From the NCBI RefSeq assembly GCF_042647165.1, contig NZ_JBHRUV010000017.1: a stretch of 64,000 nt of DNA; one strand, given 5' to 3'. Shown here one piece after another: positions 40,046 through 48,265 of this stretch (its first letter is position 1; each line of letters opens with the position of its first letter). The notes beneath the pieces were generated by a model. That model was not told where the DNA came from. It did not search any database and was given only the letters and a program-made list of their open reading frames with translations. Both the position numbers and the translations under genes were made by a program. Origin of the DNA: Camelimonas abortus. GTDB taxonomy: Bacteria; Pseudomonadota; Alphaproteobacteria; Rhizobiales; Beijerinckiaceae.

Positions 40046-43000
40046 TCACTCCTCGTCCTGACGCGGAGCCTGCACCAGGATCTCGCGCTTGCCGGCGTGA
40101 TTGGCCGGACCGACGATGCCCTCCAGCTCCATGCGTTCCATCAGCGAAGCGGCGCGGTTGTAGCCAATCTGCAGCCGGCGCTGGATGTATGAGGTGGACG
40201 CCTTCTGGTCGCGCAGCACGATGGCGACGGCCTGCTCAAACAGGTCGCCAGCGCCTGAAGCTCCCATTCCCGTCTGGTCGAACACCGAGCCGCCGTCGTC
40301 CGCCTCGCTCTCGTCCATGGCCGTGACGGCGTCCAGATATTGCGGCCGGCCCTGGGACTTGAGGTGAGCGACGACCTTCTCGACCTCGTTGTCCGAGACG
40401 AACGGCCCGTGCACGCGGGTGATGCGGCCGCCGCCGGCCATGTAGAGCATGTCGCCCTGGCCGAGCAGCTGCTCGGCGCCCTGCTCGCCCAGAATGGTGC
40501 GGCTGTCGATCTTCGACGTGACCTGGAAGGAGATGCGCGTCGGGAAGTTGGCCTTGATGGTGCCGGTGATCACGTCCACGGACGGGCGCTGCGTCGCCAG
40601 GATCACATGGATGCCGGCGGCGCGGGCCATCTGGGCGAGACGCTGGATGGTCCCTTCGATCTCCTTGCCGGCCACCATCATCAGGTCGGCCATCTCGTCG
40701 ACGATGACGACGATGTAGGGCAGCGGATCGAGATCTATCACCTCTTCTTCAAAGATCGGCTCGCCCGTCTCCTTGTCAAAGCCGGTCTGGATGGTGCGGG
40801 TGATCACCTCGCCCTTGCGCTTCGCCTCGGCCACGCGCGCGTTGAAGCCGTCGATGTTGCGCACGCCCATCTTCGACATCTTCTTGTAGCGGTCCTCCAT
40901 CTCGCGGACCGCCCACTTCAGGGCGACGACGGCCTTCTTCGGATCGGTGACCACCGGCGTCAGCAGGTGCGGGATGCCGTCGTAGATCGACAGCTCCAGC
41001 ATCTTGGGATCCACCATGATCAGGCGGCACTCGTCCGGCCGCAGCCGGTAGAGCAGCGACAGGATCATGGTGTTGATCGCCACCGACTTGCCCGAGCCGG
41101 TGGTGCCGGCCACCAGCAGGTGGGGCATGCGGGCGAGGTCGGCGATCACCGGTTCGCCGCCAATGGTCTTGCCAAGGCAAAGGCCAAGGCGGGACTTGGA
41201 GTTGATGAACTCGTCGCTGGCCAGCAGCTCCCGCAGGAACACCGTCTCCCGGTGGGCGTTGGGCAGCTCGATGCCGATGGCGTTGCGTCCTGGCACCACC
41301 GCGACGCGGGCGGAAATGGCGCTCATGGAGCGGGCGATGTCATCCGCCAGCGAGATGATCTTCGACGACTTGGTGCCGGGCGCCGGCTCCAGCTCGTAAA
41401 GCGTCACCACCGGTCCAGGACGGACGTTGATGATCTCGCCGCGGACGCCGAAGTCCTCCAGCACGCCCTCAAGCAAGGTGGCGTTCTGCTCCAGCGCGTC
41501 GACCGAAAGGCGGGCGCTGGCGCTGGGCTGGCGGGGCTCGGACAGCAGGGCGAGGTCCGGCAGCTGGTAGGAGTCCGCCGTCGCCGCGCCGGCCGTGCGC
41601 GCGGGCGCAGGGGCGACCCTCGCCGGCGCCGTCGCGGCGGCCGGGCGTTCGTGACGCCAGTCGTTCGCCGGCACGGCGTTCTTCAGCTCTGTCGGCGGAG
41701 ACACCGGCAGCGGCGCGGGGCGGAAGCTTGGCGCGGAGGCAGTCACCCGCACGCCCGCCTCCGGCGGCAGGTCATCATCATCCGTCGCGGCCTGCGCGGC
41801 GTCGTCCTGATCGTTGTCGTCAGCATCGTCCGGCGCGCCGTCGCCGGCCTGCGCGGCTCCGGCTTCCTCCACCTGCTGGCGCCGCCTGCGGTGGAGGACA
41901 AACGTCTGCGGCGCGGCTTCCGGCTGGCCGCGTTCCGCCGTCACGTCCGCATCTGTCTGCTCCTGTTGCTCCTCCGCATCCGCCAGCGCGGCCTGCCCGG
42001 CGTCCGCGGCGGGGCCGGACGCAGCCTCTGCGGCGGCGCGGCGCTTGCGAACCAGCGCGGCGAAGCGCGAGGACAGTTCGGCGGCGGCGGCGATGGCCGC
42101 CGCCGGCGGCTCGGCCCTGGCCGCAGTCGCAGTCGTGGCGACGGCCGGGGCCGCAGCCGTTCCCGCTGTTGCGGCGACATTGACGCGCGGCGCGGCTGCA
42201 ACAAGAGGCTCCTGCGGCGCAACTTCCTGGCGCAGGCGCTGTTGCGGAGCGACCGCCGGCTGCGGCGCGCAGACCGGCTGGGCCGCAGGCGCGGCCACCG
42301 GGTGGCCTGCGACAGCCGGGGCTGCTGCGGGAGCGACCGCGTGAACCGCAGCCTCCGTGCGGTGACGCGCCGGCGCGAACGCCTCATGCACCGGCGACGG
42401 CGCCTCCTCCCGCCGCCACGGCGGCTCGATCGGGCCAAGCCGCGTCTGGGCGGGAGCTTCCGGCCTGTCCCAGGACGGCGGCATGCGGACCCGCGAAGGC
42501 TGGGCCGCGTCCTGTGCAGCCGGCGCTGCTGGCGTGGCGAATGACGGCTCTGGAGTTGCGAAAGGCGCGGCAGGTTCCGGAAACACCGCCGGCTCAACAC
42601 GACGGGACGGACCCTGAGGCGCCTGACGCGCCGGCGCGAGGCTGGCGGCCGCGTGCTGGCGGCGCATGCGGCGACGGGCGATCGCCGCCTTGAACATCAT
42701 GAAACCGTGGACGATCGCGCCCAGCGACACAATGCCGAGACCGGGCTCGTCATCAGTTTCCCTGGCGGAGCGGATCCGCGGCCCGTCCTCTTCGGTCTCT
42801 CCGGGGTCACCGGCCGCCGGCGCTTCGTCAAAACCGTAGCCACAGGCGGCGCTGAGGGCGAGGATGGCGCAGGCCGCGAGCGCCAGCGCCCCCAGCACCG
42901 GCGCGACGCCGCCCAGAAAACCGAACACGGCGCCGGCGGCGGAGCGCATGGCGTCGCCAATCACGCCGCCGAGGCCCGTCGGCAGCGGCCAGCCGCCAGG

Positions 43001-43396
43001 CGCAGGCAGGGAGCTGGCGACGCCGGCGGCGGCGAACGCGCCGAGCAGCCACAGCGGAATCCGCCACTTCATGCCGTGCAGCGGACGACGCGACACCAGC
43101 GCCACGCCCCATACCGCGACCGGCAGCAGCCACGCCACCGAGCCCAGCCCCAGCAGCTGCATCGCCATGTCCGAGAAAATGGCGCCGGGCACGCCCAGCC
43201 AGTTGGCCACGCGACCATCGGTGGCGTGCGTGAGGCTTGGATCGGTGACGGACCAGGTGACGAGGGCGATCGCCGTTATGATGGAGAACACGATGAGGGC
43301 GACGCCTGCGAGATCGCAGGCCCTGCGCCGGAGAAAATGGCGGAAGGCCAGCAGGAGATCCTGGGCGGGAGAGGAAGGACGTCTGACGATGCGCAT
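40046..43396 (-). CDS. ftsK: DNA translocase FtsK
   Basis: FtsK couples septum formation to chromosome dimer resolution and terminus segregation. The 1116-residue protein has four N-terminal membrane segments (about 25-190), a long Ala/Pro/Gln-rich linker (about 200-590), and the RecA-like motor with Walker A VAGTTGSGKSVAINTMI near residue 765 and Walker B YIVVIVDEMADLMM. The C-terminal gamma winged helix contains STSYIQRRLQIGYNRAASLMERME, which reads KOPS. All domains are intact. ATG at 43396 lies 51 bp from a perfect CtrA-type box, suggesting cell-cycle control. Confidence 0.97.
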   Translation of the reverse strand: MRIVRRPSSPAQDLLLAFRHFLRRRACDLAGVALIVFSIITAIALVTWSVTDPSLTHATDGRVANWLGVPGAIFSDMAMQLLGLGSVAWLLPVAVWGVALVSRRPLHGMKWRIPLWLLGAFAAAGVASSLPAPGGWPLPTGLGGVIGDAMRSAAGAVFGFLGGVAPVLGALALAACAILALSAACGYGFDEAPAAGDPGETEEDGPRIRSARETDDEPGLGIVSLGAIVHGFMMFKAAIARRRMRRQHAAASLAPARQAPQGPSRRVEPAVFPEPAAPFATPEPSFATPAAPAAQDAAQPSRVRMPPSWDRPEAPAQTRLGPIEPPWRREEAPSPVHEAFAPARHRTEAAVHAVAPAAAPAVAGHPVAAPAAQPVCAPQPAVAPQQRLRQEVAPQEPLVAAAPRVNVAATAGTAAAPAVATTATAARAEPPAAAIAAAAELSSRFAALVRKRRAAAEAASGPAADAGQAALADAEEQQEQTDADVTAERGQPEAAPQTFVLHRRRRQQVEEAGAAQAGDGAPDDADDNDQDDAAQAATDDDDLPPEAGVRVTASAPSFRPAPLPVSPPTELKNAVPANDWRHERPAAATAPARVAPAPARTAGAATADSYQLPDLALLSEPRQPSASARLSVDALEQNATLLEGVLEDFGVRGEIINVRPGPVVTLYELEPAPGTKSSKIISLADDIARSMSAISARVAVVPGRNAIGIELPNAHRETVFLRELLASDEFINSKSRLGLCLGKTIGGEPVIADLARMPHLLVAGTTGSGKSVAINTMILSLLYRLRPDECRLIMVDPKMLELSIYDGIPHLLTPVVTDPKKAVVALKWAVREMEDRYKKMSKMGVRNIDGFNARVAEAKRKGEVITRTIQTGFDKETGEPIFEEEVIDLDPLPYIVVIVDEMADLMMVAGKEIEGTIQRLAQMARAAGIHVILATQRPSVDVITGTIKANFPTRISFQVTSKIDSRTILGEQGAEQLLGQGDMLYMAGGGRITRVHGPFVSDNEVEKVVAHLKSQGRPQYLDAVTAMDESEADDGGSVFDQTGMGASGAGDLFEQAVAIVLRDQKASTSYIQRRLQIGYNRAASLMERMELEGIVGPANHAGKREILVQAPRQDEE

Positions 43397-43446
43397 GCCG
43401 ACCTGGCGACTCCTTGATACCGGGCATGCAGGCTAGCCAGATCGGG

Positions 43447-43462
43447 TTAAGGGGCGCTTAAC
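43447..43462. promoter_or_regulatory. CtrA-type box upstream of ftsK
   Basis: TTAA-GGGGCGC-TTAAC fits the TTAA-N7-TTAAC consensus exactly, and the reverse strand fits as well. It is 51 bp before the ftsK start. It is embedded in a 21-bp inverted repeat (GGGTTAAG and CTTAACCC), so a second hairpin after amtB is an alternative reading. Confidence 0.6.
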
Positions 43463-43490
43463 CCTTCCTTTTCAGTCGGTTATGCAAATG

Positions 43491-43516
43491 CGAAAGGCCC
43501 CGTGCGGGGCCTTTCG
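43491..43516 (-). terminator. Terminator-like hairpin after amtB
   Basis: CGAAAGGCCCC (43491-43501) pairs with GGGGCCTTTCG (43506-43516) around a 4-base loop. On the minus strand it lies 49 bp after the amtB stop codon. The T-tract lies inside the stem base (CCTTTCGC), so termination may be partial. Confidence 0.75.
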
Positions 43517-43564
43517 CCGTCGTGCCGGATGATGGCCGGATGTTGCGTCCGGCCATCCGCCGGA

Positions 43565-45058
43565 TCAGTAGTTGTAGGCGCGCTCGCCGTGATCGGTGAT
43601 GTCCAGACCCTCGCGCTCTTCCTCCACCGAGACGCGCAGGCCGATGATCAGGTCGACGATCTTGAAGAGGATGGCCGAGCCGATGCCCGAGAACAGGAGG
43701 GTGAACACTACGCCCTTGATCTGCGCCCAGACCTGGGCGCCCATGGCGTACGGGGCCGGCGAAGCAGTGCCCGGGTTTGTGGCGTAGTCCACCAGGCCGA
43801 CGCCGCCCAGCTCCGGCGCCACCAGGATGCCGGTGGCGATGGCGCCGACGATGCCGCCGATGCAGTGCACGCCGAACACGTCCGCCGTGTCGTCGTAGCC
43901 GAAGGCGTTCTTCACGGTGGTGCAGAAGAAGAAGCAGATCGGACCGGCGAGCAGGCCAAGCACGATGGAGCCCATCGGACCGGCGAAGCCGGCGGCCGGA
44001 GTGACGGCCACCAGACCGGCGACGACGCCGGAAGCCAGGCCCAGCAGCGAGGCCTTGCCCTTCACCGCCCACTCGGCGACCAGCCAGCCCAGACCGGCGG
44101 CGGCGGTGGCCACGAAGGTGTTCAGGAAGGCGAGGGCGGCGCCGCTGTTGGCCTCCAGGTTGGAGCCGGCGTTGAAGCCGAACCAGCCGAGCCACAGCAG
44201 CGAGGCGCCGATCATGGTCATGGTCAGCGAGTGCGGAGCCATCAGCTCACGGCCGTAGCCGATGCGCTTGCCGACGAGGATGCAGCCCACCAGACCGGCG
44301 ATGCCCGCGTTGATGTGCACCACGGTGCCGCCAGCGAAGTCCAGCGCGCCCCACTTGAACAGCATGCCGGCGTCAGCGTTCACCGCGTCAAGCTTGGCCT
44401 GGGCGGCCGCCTTGGCCTCCTCGGTGGTGGCGACGGCCAGTTCGCGGGCGGCGTCGGCGATCGCGTCCGGACCGGCCCAGTACCAGACCATGTGGGCCAT
44501 CGGGAAGTAGATGAAAGTCAGCCACAGGGCGGTGAACAGCAGCACGGCCGGGAAGCGGGTGCGCTCGGCGAAGGCGCCGACGATCAGCGCCGGGGTGATG
44601 CAGGCGAAAGTCATCTGGAACGCCAGATAGACGTATTCCGGAATGACCACTCCGTTCGAGAAGGTGCCGACGGTGCTGCTGGCGTCGACGCCCGAAAGGA
44701 ACGCCTTCGAGAAGCCGCCGACAAAGTCATTCATCGCGCCGCCATCGGTGAAGGCCAGCGAGTAGCCGTAGCAGACCCAGATCAGCGACGCGAGGCAGAC
44801 GATGGACAGGACCTGGGTGAGAACCGAGAGCATGTTCTTGGTGCGGATGAGACCGCCGTAGAACAGCGCAAGGCCCGGAATGGACATCGCAAGAACGAGG
44901 ATGGTCGATACGGCCATCCATGCGACGTCGCCCTTGGCGGGCTCGGGAGCCGCCGCGAGGGCCGGGGTGGCCAGGGACGCAAGTCCGGCGCCGGCGATTG
45001 CGATTGATGCGATCTGCGAAGCGCGCCTCGCGCTTCCCCAATTGGGCGTGACCGTCAT
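43565..45058 (-). CDS. amtB: Ammonium transporter AmtB
   Basis: AmtB is the trimeric inner-membrane ammonium channel. The 497-residue protein has an N-terminal signal-like segment (about 12-36), then 11 membrane helices. They include the family signatures MVWYWAGPDAIAD, FAGGTVVHINAGIAGLVG with the first pore histidine, GASLLWLGWFGFNAGSN, and DVFGVHCIGGIVGAIATG with the second pore histidine. The insertion IADAARELAVATTEEAKAAA lies in the loop after helix 4. ATG at 45058 follows GGAGA. It lies 35 bp after glnK, whose product blocks the channel when nitrogen is plentiful. Confidence 0.97.
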   Translation of the reverse strand: MTVTPNWGSARRASQIASIAIAGAGLASLATPALAAAPEPAKGDVAWMAVSTILVLAMSIPGLALFYGGLIRTKNMLSVLTQVLSIVCLASLIWVCYGYSLAFTDGGAMNDFVGGFSKAFLSGVDASSTVGTFSNGVVIPEYVYLAFQMTFACITPALIVGAFAERTRFPAVLLFTALWLTFIYFPMAHMVWYWAGPDAIADAARELAVATTEEAKAAAQAKLDAVNADAGMLFKWGALDFAGGTVVHINAGIAGLVGCILVGKRIGYGRELMAPHSLTMTMIGASLLWLGWFGFNAGSNLEANSGAALAFLNTFVATAAAGLGWLVAEWAVKGKASLLGLASGVVAGLVAVTPAAGFAGPMGSIVLGLLAGPICFFFCTTVKNAFGYDDTADVFGVHCIGGIVGAIATGILVAPELGGVGLVDYATNPGTASPAPYAMGAQVWAQIKGVVFTLLFSGIGSAILFKIVDLIIGLRVSVEEEREGLDITDHGERAYNY

Positions 45059-45093
45059 GTGTAGATCTCCAGAACAGGATCGCCGCCAAGGCG

Positions 45094-45432
45094 TCACAGG
45101 GCGTCTTCGTCAGTTTCTCCGGTGCGGATCCGGAGCGCCTTGCTGATCGGCGTCACAAAAATCTTGCCGTCGCCGATCTGCCCGGTGCGGGCGGCCTCGG
45201 CGATGGCGGAAACCGTGGCGTCGACCAGCGACGACGGGACGGCGACCTCAATTTTCACCTTGGGAAGGAAGCTCACCGCATATTCCGCCCCACGGTAGAT
45301 TTCCGTATGGCCGCGCTGCCTGCCGTACCCCTTCACCTCGGTAACGGTCAGGCCATGGATGCCCATGGACGTGAGCGCGTCTCGCACCTCGTCAAGCTTA
45401 AAGGGCTTGATGATCGCCGTTACGATCTTCAT
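45094..45432 (-). CDS. glnK: Nitrogen regulatory protein PII (GlnK)
   Basis: GlnK is the PII signal protein that senses 2-oxoglutarate/ATP and uridylylation state and inhibits AmtB. The 112-residue protein has the T-loop GYGRQRGHTEIYRGAEY with the uridylylated Tyr51, the B-loop TGQIGDGKIFV, and the C-terminal IRTGETDEDAL. Every family position I can check is normal. ATG at 45432 follows GAAAGGGGGAAAGC. A candidate sigma-54 promoter lies about 115-130 bp upstream, consistent with NtrC-controlled expression under nitrogen limitation. Confidence 0.98.
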   Translation of the reverse strand: MKIVTAIIKPFKLDEVRDALTSMGIHGLTVTEVKGYGRQRGHTEIYRGAEYAVSFLPKVKIEVAVPSSLVDATVSAIAEAARTGQIGDGKIFVTPISKALRIRTGETDEDAL

Positions 45433-45545
45433 CGCTTTCCCCCTTTCTGCGGATCGCTGGCGGGCGCGACTCGCCCTGACCGGCAATCGGGTTGCTCCAC
45501 GCCACGGCCGGCATGCGGCCATCTGCGGGTTTGCTCCGGGGTTAG

Positions 45546-45561
45546 AGCAATAACGGCGCCA
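45546..45561 (-). promoter_or_regulatory. Candidate sigma-54 promoter of glnK-amtB
   Basis: On the minus strand it reads TGGCGC-CGTTA-TTGCT, matching TGGCAC-N5-TTGCW at all but one base, with the invariant GG and GC at correct spacing. Transcription would start near 45536, leaving a leader of about 100 bases before the glnK ATG. Confidence 0.7.
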
Positions 45562-45703
45562 ACAGGCGCCGGAACGCCGCGCGAACTGACGAGATTTTTT
45601 GAAATTCAATAAAATTCAAAGTGTTGCGCGCCAGCCGGCGTTCCTGCCCCGGCGGGAGATCATCGCCGCGCTTCGGCGCGCCTCTCCGGCGTCCGGGGAC
45701 GGC

Positions 45704-45740
45704 GCGAAAAAGAAAGAGGGCGCCGCAGTCGCCGGCGCCC
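45704..45740 (-). terminator. Rho-independent terminator after tesB
   Basis: On the minus strand GGGCGCC and GGCGCCC (plus-strand 45718-45724 and 45734-45740) form a 7-bp stem with a 9-base loop, followed by TCTTTCTTTTTC. It is about 64 bp after the tesB stop codon. Confidence 0.88.
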
Positions 45741-45803
45741 AAAAAGTCATCAGCGGCGCCGGCGCCTGCATTTCATACGCGCAGCGTCCAGCATTGCGGC
45801 AGG

Positions 45804-46688
45804 TCAGCCGTCTGCGAGGTCAGGACGCAAACGGATGAGGCCTTCCTGCGCCACAGAAGCGATCAGGCGGCCGTCGCGCGTGTAAATGTTGCCGCGGGAA
45901 AGACCACGGGCGCCGCCCGCCACCGGCGAGTCCTGCACATACAATAACCACTCATCCGCCCGGAACGGTCCGTAAAACCAGATGGCATGGTCCAGGCTGG
46001 CGCTCTGGATGGCGGGCTCGATGACGCTGCGCCCGTGCGGGAACAGGCAGACGTCGAGCAGCGTCATGTCCGATGCATAGGCGAGCACGCACCGGTGGAT
46101 CGCGAGGTCATCCGGCAGGCGGTCGGTGGCCCTGATCCAGACGCAGAATGGCAGCGTCGTCGGTTCGCGCGCAAAATAGCGTGAGAAGTAGTGCTGGTAA
46201 TCAACCGCCCGGATTTCGATGGGCTGGGCCGAGGCGTAATAGCGGCGCTGGCTCTCCGGCATGCGCGCCAGCAGCGCCGGATCGATGTCGGACTGGCCGG
46301 GCAGATCCTCGGGCGGGGGAACTTCCGGCGGCGGCTCCATATGCTCCAGCCCGGTCTCCTCCACATGGAACGAGGCGGTCAGCGAGAAAATCGGCCGGCC
46401 GTGCTGGATGGCGCTCACGCCGCGGGTGGTGAAGCTGCGCCCGTCGCGGATCCGGTCCACCTCATATACGATGGGCGCGCGCGGATCGCCGCCCAGCAGA
46501 AAGTAACAGTGCATGGAATGCAGCGTGCGCTGTTCGACCGTGCGGCAGGCTGCGACAAGCGCCTGGCCAATCACCTGGCCGCCGAACACCCGCTGCCACC
46601 TGTCCTGGGGGCTGCGGCCACGGAACAGGTTAACTTCTATGGGCTCGAGGTCCAGGATCGACAGCAGGTTGTCTATGGCTTTGCTCAT
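45804..46688 (-). CDS. tesB: Acyl-CoA thioesterase II
   Basis: TesB hydrolyses medium- and long-chain acyl-CoAs to free fatty acids. The 294-residue protein is a double hotdog with the N-terminal VFGGQVIGQALVAACRTV and HSMHCYFLLGGDP, and the C-terminal half with LAYASDMTLLDVCLFPHG, which includes the catalytic Asp region, and SLDHAIWFYGPFRADEWLLY. The final GNIYTRDGRLIASVAQEGLIR is highly typical. Length is normal. It diverges from the UbiH-type gene and ends in its own terminator, so it is probably monocistronic. Confidence 0.96.
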   Translation of the reverse strand: MSKAIDNLLSILDLEPIEVNLFRGRSPQDRWQRVFGGQVIGQALVAACRTVEQRTLHSMHCYFLLGGDPRAPIVYEVDRIRDGRSFTTRGVSAIQHGRPIFSLTASFHVEETGLEHMEPPPEVPPPEDLPGQSDIDPALLARMPESQRRYYASAQPIEIRAVDYQHYFSRYFAREPTTLPFCVWIRATDRLPDDLAIHRCVLAYASDMTLLDVCLFPHGRSVIEPAIQSASLDHAIWFYGPFRADEWLLYVQDSPVAGGARGLSRGNIYTRDGRLIASVAQEGLIRLRPDLADG

Positions 46689-46876
46689 GGTCGCCCCCGT
46701 TCCCTTGCATGCGGAGCCGGCGTCCCGGTCGTGACGGGAGCAGGCGCCCGAGGTGGCTGGACATGAGTGTGCCTGTCGGGCGGCGAACTGTCATTCCCGC
46801 CCGCCGCAACCCGGCCGTGTTTCTCCGGGCGCCCTCCGGGGCGGTCGCCGGCAGGGCGGGCCAGCAGGAGAGCGAA

Positions 46877-48103
46877 ATGGCTTTTTCAGCGCAGACCATC
46901 CTCATCGCCGGCGGCGGTATTGTCGGTCTGACCCTGGCCGTCGCGCTGAAGCGGGAGCTTGGCGCGGCGGCGGACGTCGTGGTCGCCGATCCCGCCCTGT
47001 TCGCGACGCGCCCGGAGAGTCTCCGGGGCCTGCGGGTTTCGGCGCTTGCTCCCGACTGTCGCCGGCTGCTCGAGCGGACCGGCGCCTGGACGAGGGTGGC
47101 GCCGGAAGCGCAGCCGGTCACGGCGATGCGGCTGACGGACAGCGCGCTTGAGGATCCTGTCCGGTCGGCGCTGTTTGGTTTTGACGCCGATCCGGCGGAA
47201 GGCGAACCCCTGGCGCATATGGTCGCCAATGACGATGTGGCCGACGCATTGCTGGAGCAGGCCCGGCTGGCGGGCGTCATCCTGCTGGCGCGGCGGGTCG
47301 TGCGCTGGAACGCGGATGTCATGGCCAGCGGCGGCGCGGGCGTCGCCCGGCTCGATGGCGGCGAGACCATGACCGCGCATCTGCTTGTCGCCGCGGACGG
47401 CGCGCGCTCCAGCCTGCGCGCCGAGGCCGGAATCGAATGGTACGGCTGGAGCTATGGCCAGTCCGGCGTCGTCGCCACCATCAGCCATTCGCGCCCCCAT
47501 CACGGCGTGGCGACCCAGCATTTCCTGCCGTCTGGCGCCTTCGCCATCCTGCCGCTGACCGGAAACCGGTCGTCGATCGTCTGGAGCGAGCGGGACGAAA
47601 ACATTCCGGCCATCCGGGCCCTCGACCGGGAGGATCTGCTTGCGGAGATCCGTCGCCGCTTCGGTCTCGAGCGGGGCTCGCTGCATCTGGACCATTATCC
47701 GGTGGGCGTGTTTCCCCTGTCCCTGGGCGTGGCGCGCCGGTTCCATGCGCCGGGCATGGTTCTGGCGGGCGACGCCGCCCATCAGGTGCATCCGATCGCC
47801 GGCCAGGGGCTGAATCTCGGGCTGCGCGACGTGATGGCCCTTGAGGAGCTGGTGGTCCGCGCCATACGGCTGGGATTGCCGGCGGCGGACGGCGAAACGG
47901 CGCGTGAATATGACCGGCGCCGGCGTGCGGACGTGATGGCGATGGCCCTCACCACCGACGCGATCAACCGCCTGTTTTCCAACGACGTCGCTCCCCTGCG
48001 GCTGTTGCGGGGCGTGGGCGCCCGGCTGGTTGGTCGCGCGCCCGGAATTCGCCGCTTCATGGCGCGCCGCGCCGCCGGTCTCGCCAGCATCGCCCGGGGC
48101 TGA
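46877..48103 (+). CDS. FAD-dependent monooxygenase, UbiH/UbiF/VisC/COQ6 family
   Basis: A 408-residue aromatic-ring hydroxylase, probably acting on the ubiquinone precursor ring. It has the FAD-binding Rossmann loop ILIAGGGIVGLTLAVALKRE, the DG motif VAADGARSSLRAEAGI, and the family's third motif GDAAHQVHPIAGQGLNLGLRD. Which ring position it hydroxylates (UbiH, UbiF, UbiI or the broader UbiL/UbiM types of alphaproteobacteria) cannot be settled by eye. ATG at 46877 follows AGGAGAGCGAA; the frame runs 56 codons further upstream without family similarity. It is divergent from tesB by 188 bp. Confidence 0.88.
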   Translation: MAFSAQTILIAGGGIVGLTLAVALKRELGAAADVVVADPALFATRPESLRGLRVSALAPDCRRLLERTGAWTRVAPEAQPVTAMRLTDSALEDPVRSALFGFDADPAEGEPLAHMVANDDVADALLEQARLAGVILLARRVVRWNADVMASGGAGVARLDGGETMTAHLLVAADGARSSLRAEAGIEWYGWSYGQSGVVATISHSRPHHGVATQHFLPSGAFAILPLTGNRSSIVWSERDENIPAIRALDREDLLAEIRRRFGLERGSLHLDHYPVGVFPLSLGVARRFHAPGMVLAGDAAHQVHPIAGQGLNLGLRDVMALEELVVRAIRLGLPAADGETAREYDRRRRADVMAMALTTDAINRLFSNDVAPLRLLRGVGARLVGRAPGIRRFMARRAAGLASIARG

Positions 48104-48189
48104 TCCGGACCATCCCCGCGACCTGTTCGTCGCAGGCGGCGCGTTCCGCCGTCAGCCGTGGTTTTCGTGTCCGCCATGACGAGCGGCGC

Positions 48190-48250
48190 GTCGTCATGGA
48201 TTGTTTATTTGGAGTTACATTTATATTATAAGTAAATTGAAATAGTTCAT
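48190..48250. promoter_or_regulatory. AT-rich promoter-like patch before the fucose synthase-like gene
   Basis: About 60 bp of strongly AT-rich sequence (for example TTTATATTATAAGTAAATTG) in otherwise GC-rich surroundings, just before the next gene. It includes TATATT/TATAAG -10-like hexamers. It may be a promoter, an H-NS-like target, or a junction where the nucleotide-sugar genes joined (inference). Confidence 0.45.
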
Positions 48251-48265
48251 GGTGCGGGGGCAATC

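Larger units (their letters stand above)
45433..45803. promoter_or_regulatory. glnK upstream region and tesB downstream region
   Basis: A 371-bp gap with no gene. From right to left it holds the tesB terminator (45704-45740), an AT-rich patch with repeated AATTCAA (about 45594-45620) that could bend DNA or bind IHF, and the sigma-54 candidate promoter (45546-45561) for the leftward glnK-amtB operon. No clear paired NtrC sites were recognised. Confidence 0.55.

Noticed and set aside
40340..42544. 734-codon open frame antisense to ftsK
   Set aside because: Composition follows from the codon bias of ftsK; no motifs, no ribosome site of note.
43444..43464. GGGTTAAG-CTTAACCC repeat read as a second amtB terminator
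   Set aside because: It has no T-tract, and an adequate hairpin lies closer to amtB. The exact TTAA-N7-TTAAC spacing next to ftsK favours a CtrA box, though the hairpin reading is not excluded.
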